Source: Thermodesulfobacteriota bacterium (GTDB taxonomy: Bacteria; Desulfobacterota; SM23-61). From it: a stretch of 5,348 nt of DNA. The notes beneath the pieces were generated by a model that worked only from the letters and a program-made list of their open reading frames with translations, made no database searches and was not told where the DNA came from. The stretch is from the NCBI GenBank assembly GCA_030018715.1, contig JASEHN010000241.1:1-5348 (forward strand), written 5' to 3'. The position numbers and the translations under genes were made by a program. The first letter of the stretch is position 1. Every line of letters starts with the position of its first letter. Shown one piece after another: positions 4,866-5,348 of the stretch.

Positions 4866-5348
4866 TTATTTTTTCTCCCAGCAGCCGCAATATACGTCCC
4901 ACCATTTGAGATCAGAGGTAATTTCTTCCAATGAACAAAAGCCCCTGTTTTGGTGGTTGTAAAATTTCTCATCAACACAGGTTAAGGCAGAACAAAATCT
5001 CTGAATCGTTTCGTAAGTGTAGATTCTATGGGCGTTAAAGGCAATGGAAGGCTCTGCGCGGTGGATGGTGGTGGTGAAGATTAAACGGCCTCCGGGTTTT
5101 AACACCCGGACCATTTCCGCAAAAGCTTTTTGATCGGCGTAAAAATCGAATTCATCCCCGTACCGGCCGAGGCCGAAGTGTTCCAGGGCGCACAGGGACA
5201 GGACAACATCAAAGGAGTGGTCAGGCAAATTGATTTTTTTAGCATCACCTGTAATGATCGTCTCGTTGGCGCAAATGGGCTGGCGGTTGCGGACGTCGAT
5301 AGTAGTAACCGGAAAATGGGCCAGAAGCCCCAGAATAAAATGTCGGTA
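4866..5348 (-). CDS. class I SAM-dependent methyltransferase, DUF268-like (partial, N-terminus outside window)
   Basis: The last 160 residues of the gene are visible; the frame is open to the window edge, so the start lies beyond 5348. A shorter start at the TTG at 5228 would cut the fold and is rejected. Visible in order are the acidic end of strand 2 (VTTIDVR, residues 14-20), a GDA turn at 34-36, strand 4 with SFDVVLSLCALEH (45-57), GLGRYGDE (59-66), and the post-motif LKPGGRLIFTTT (83-94). The glycine-rich SAM motif must be just outside. 'EHxGLGRYGD' is, as I recall, a hallmark of the DUF268 group of methyltransferase-like proteins, often found in surface-polysaccharide clusters; this is inference from memory. 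The C-terminus is Cys/Trp-rich (WWDVYCGCWEKK). The substrate is unknown, and it could be a general Methyltransf_11 enzyme. Confidence 0.88.
   Translation of the reverse strand, partial: YRHFILGLLAHFPVTTIDVRNRQPICANETIITGDAKKINLPDHSFDVVLSLCALEHFGLGRYGDEFDFYADQKAFAEMVRVLKPGGRLIFTTTIHRAEPSIAFNAHRIYTYETIQRFCSALTCVDEKFYNHQNRGFCSLEEITSDLKWWDVYCGCWEKK

Overview
The window looks like chromosomal DNA from an anaerobe-type bacterium. My best guess is a deltaproteobacterial lineage (Desulfobacterota or a relative). This rests on memory: the dispersed 'GCCACCGAG...CACAGAG' and 'CCCTCTCC...GGAGAGG' intergenic repeats are of a style common in those genomes, and mixed TTG/ATG starts with strong Shine-Dalgarno sites fit. 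There is no rRNA, tRNA or CRISPR array here, so the assignment is weak.

Layout. From 1 to 2172, on the minus strand, lies a two-gene ABC export or lipoprotein-release type operon. A LolD/MacB-like ATPase (1477-2172) comes first and overlaps by 4 nt a long FtsX-type permease that leaves the window at position 1. Both start with TTG behind clear Shine-Dalgarno sites. Divergent from it is an orphan Phd/YefM-type antitoxin (about 2373-2582, plus strand), preceded by a 19-bp imperfect palindrome and an overlapping 8-codon reading frame. No toxin gene follows. From 2583 to 3060 there is no convincing protein gene, but there is a promoter-like sequence, a hairpin around a 10-codon reading frame and a strong intrinsic terminator (2935-2976). 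Together they suggest a roughly 130-nt small RNA or leader. At 3061-3354 (plus) is a small ABM-like (dimeric alpha/beta barrel) protein with an ideal ribosome site, enclosed by terminators on both sides.

From 3560 to 3610 an imperfect inverted repeat of dispersed-repeat type lies just beyond the 3' end of a convergent minus-strand amidohydrolase_2 family gene (3619-4464). Upstream of it is a 321-bp non-coding element (4538-4858) bounded by 29-bp inverted repeats (26/29 identical), which looks like a MITE-like or palindromic dispersed element. The window ends in the C-terminal 160 residues of a class I SAM-dependent methyltransferase (4866-5348, minus), whose N-terminus lies outside.

The genes do not form one pathway. 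The ATPase and permease clearly work as one complex; the antitoxin, ABM protein, amidohydrolase and methyltransferase look like independent units separated by repeats and terminators. I see no strong evidence of a wholly new multi-gene system. The most unusual items are the inverted-repeat element and the possible structured transcript before the ABM gene.
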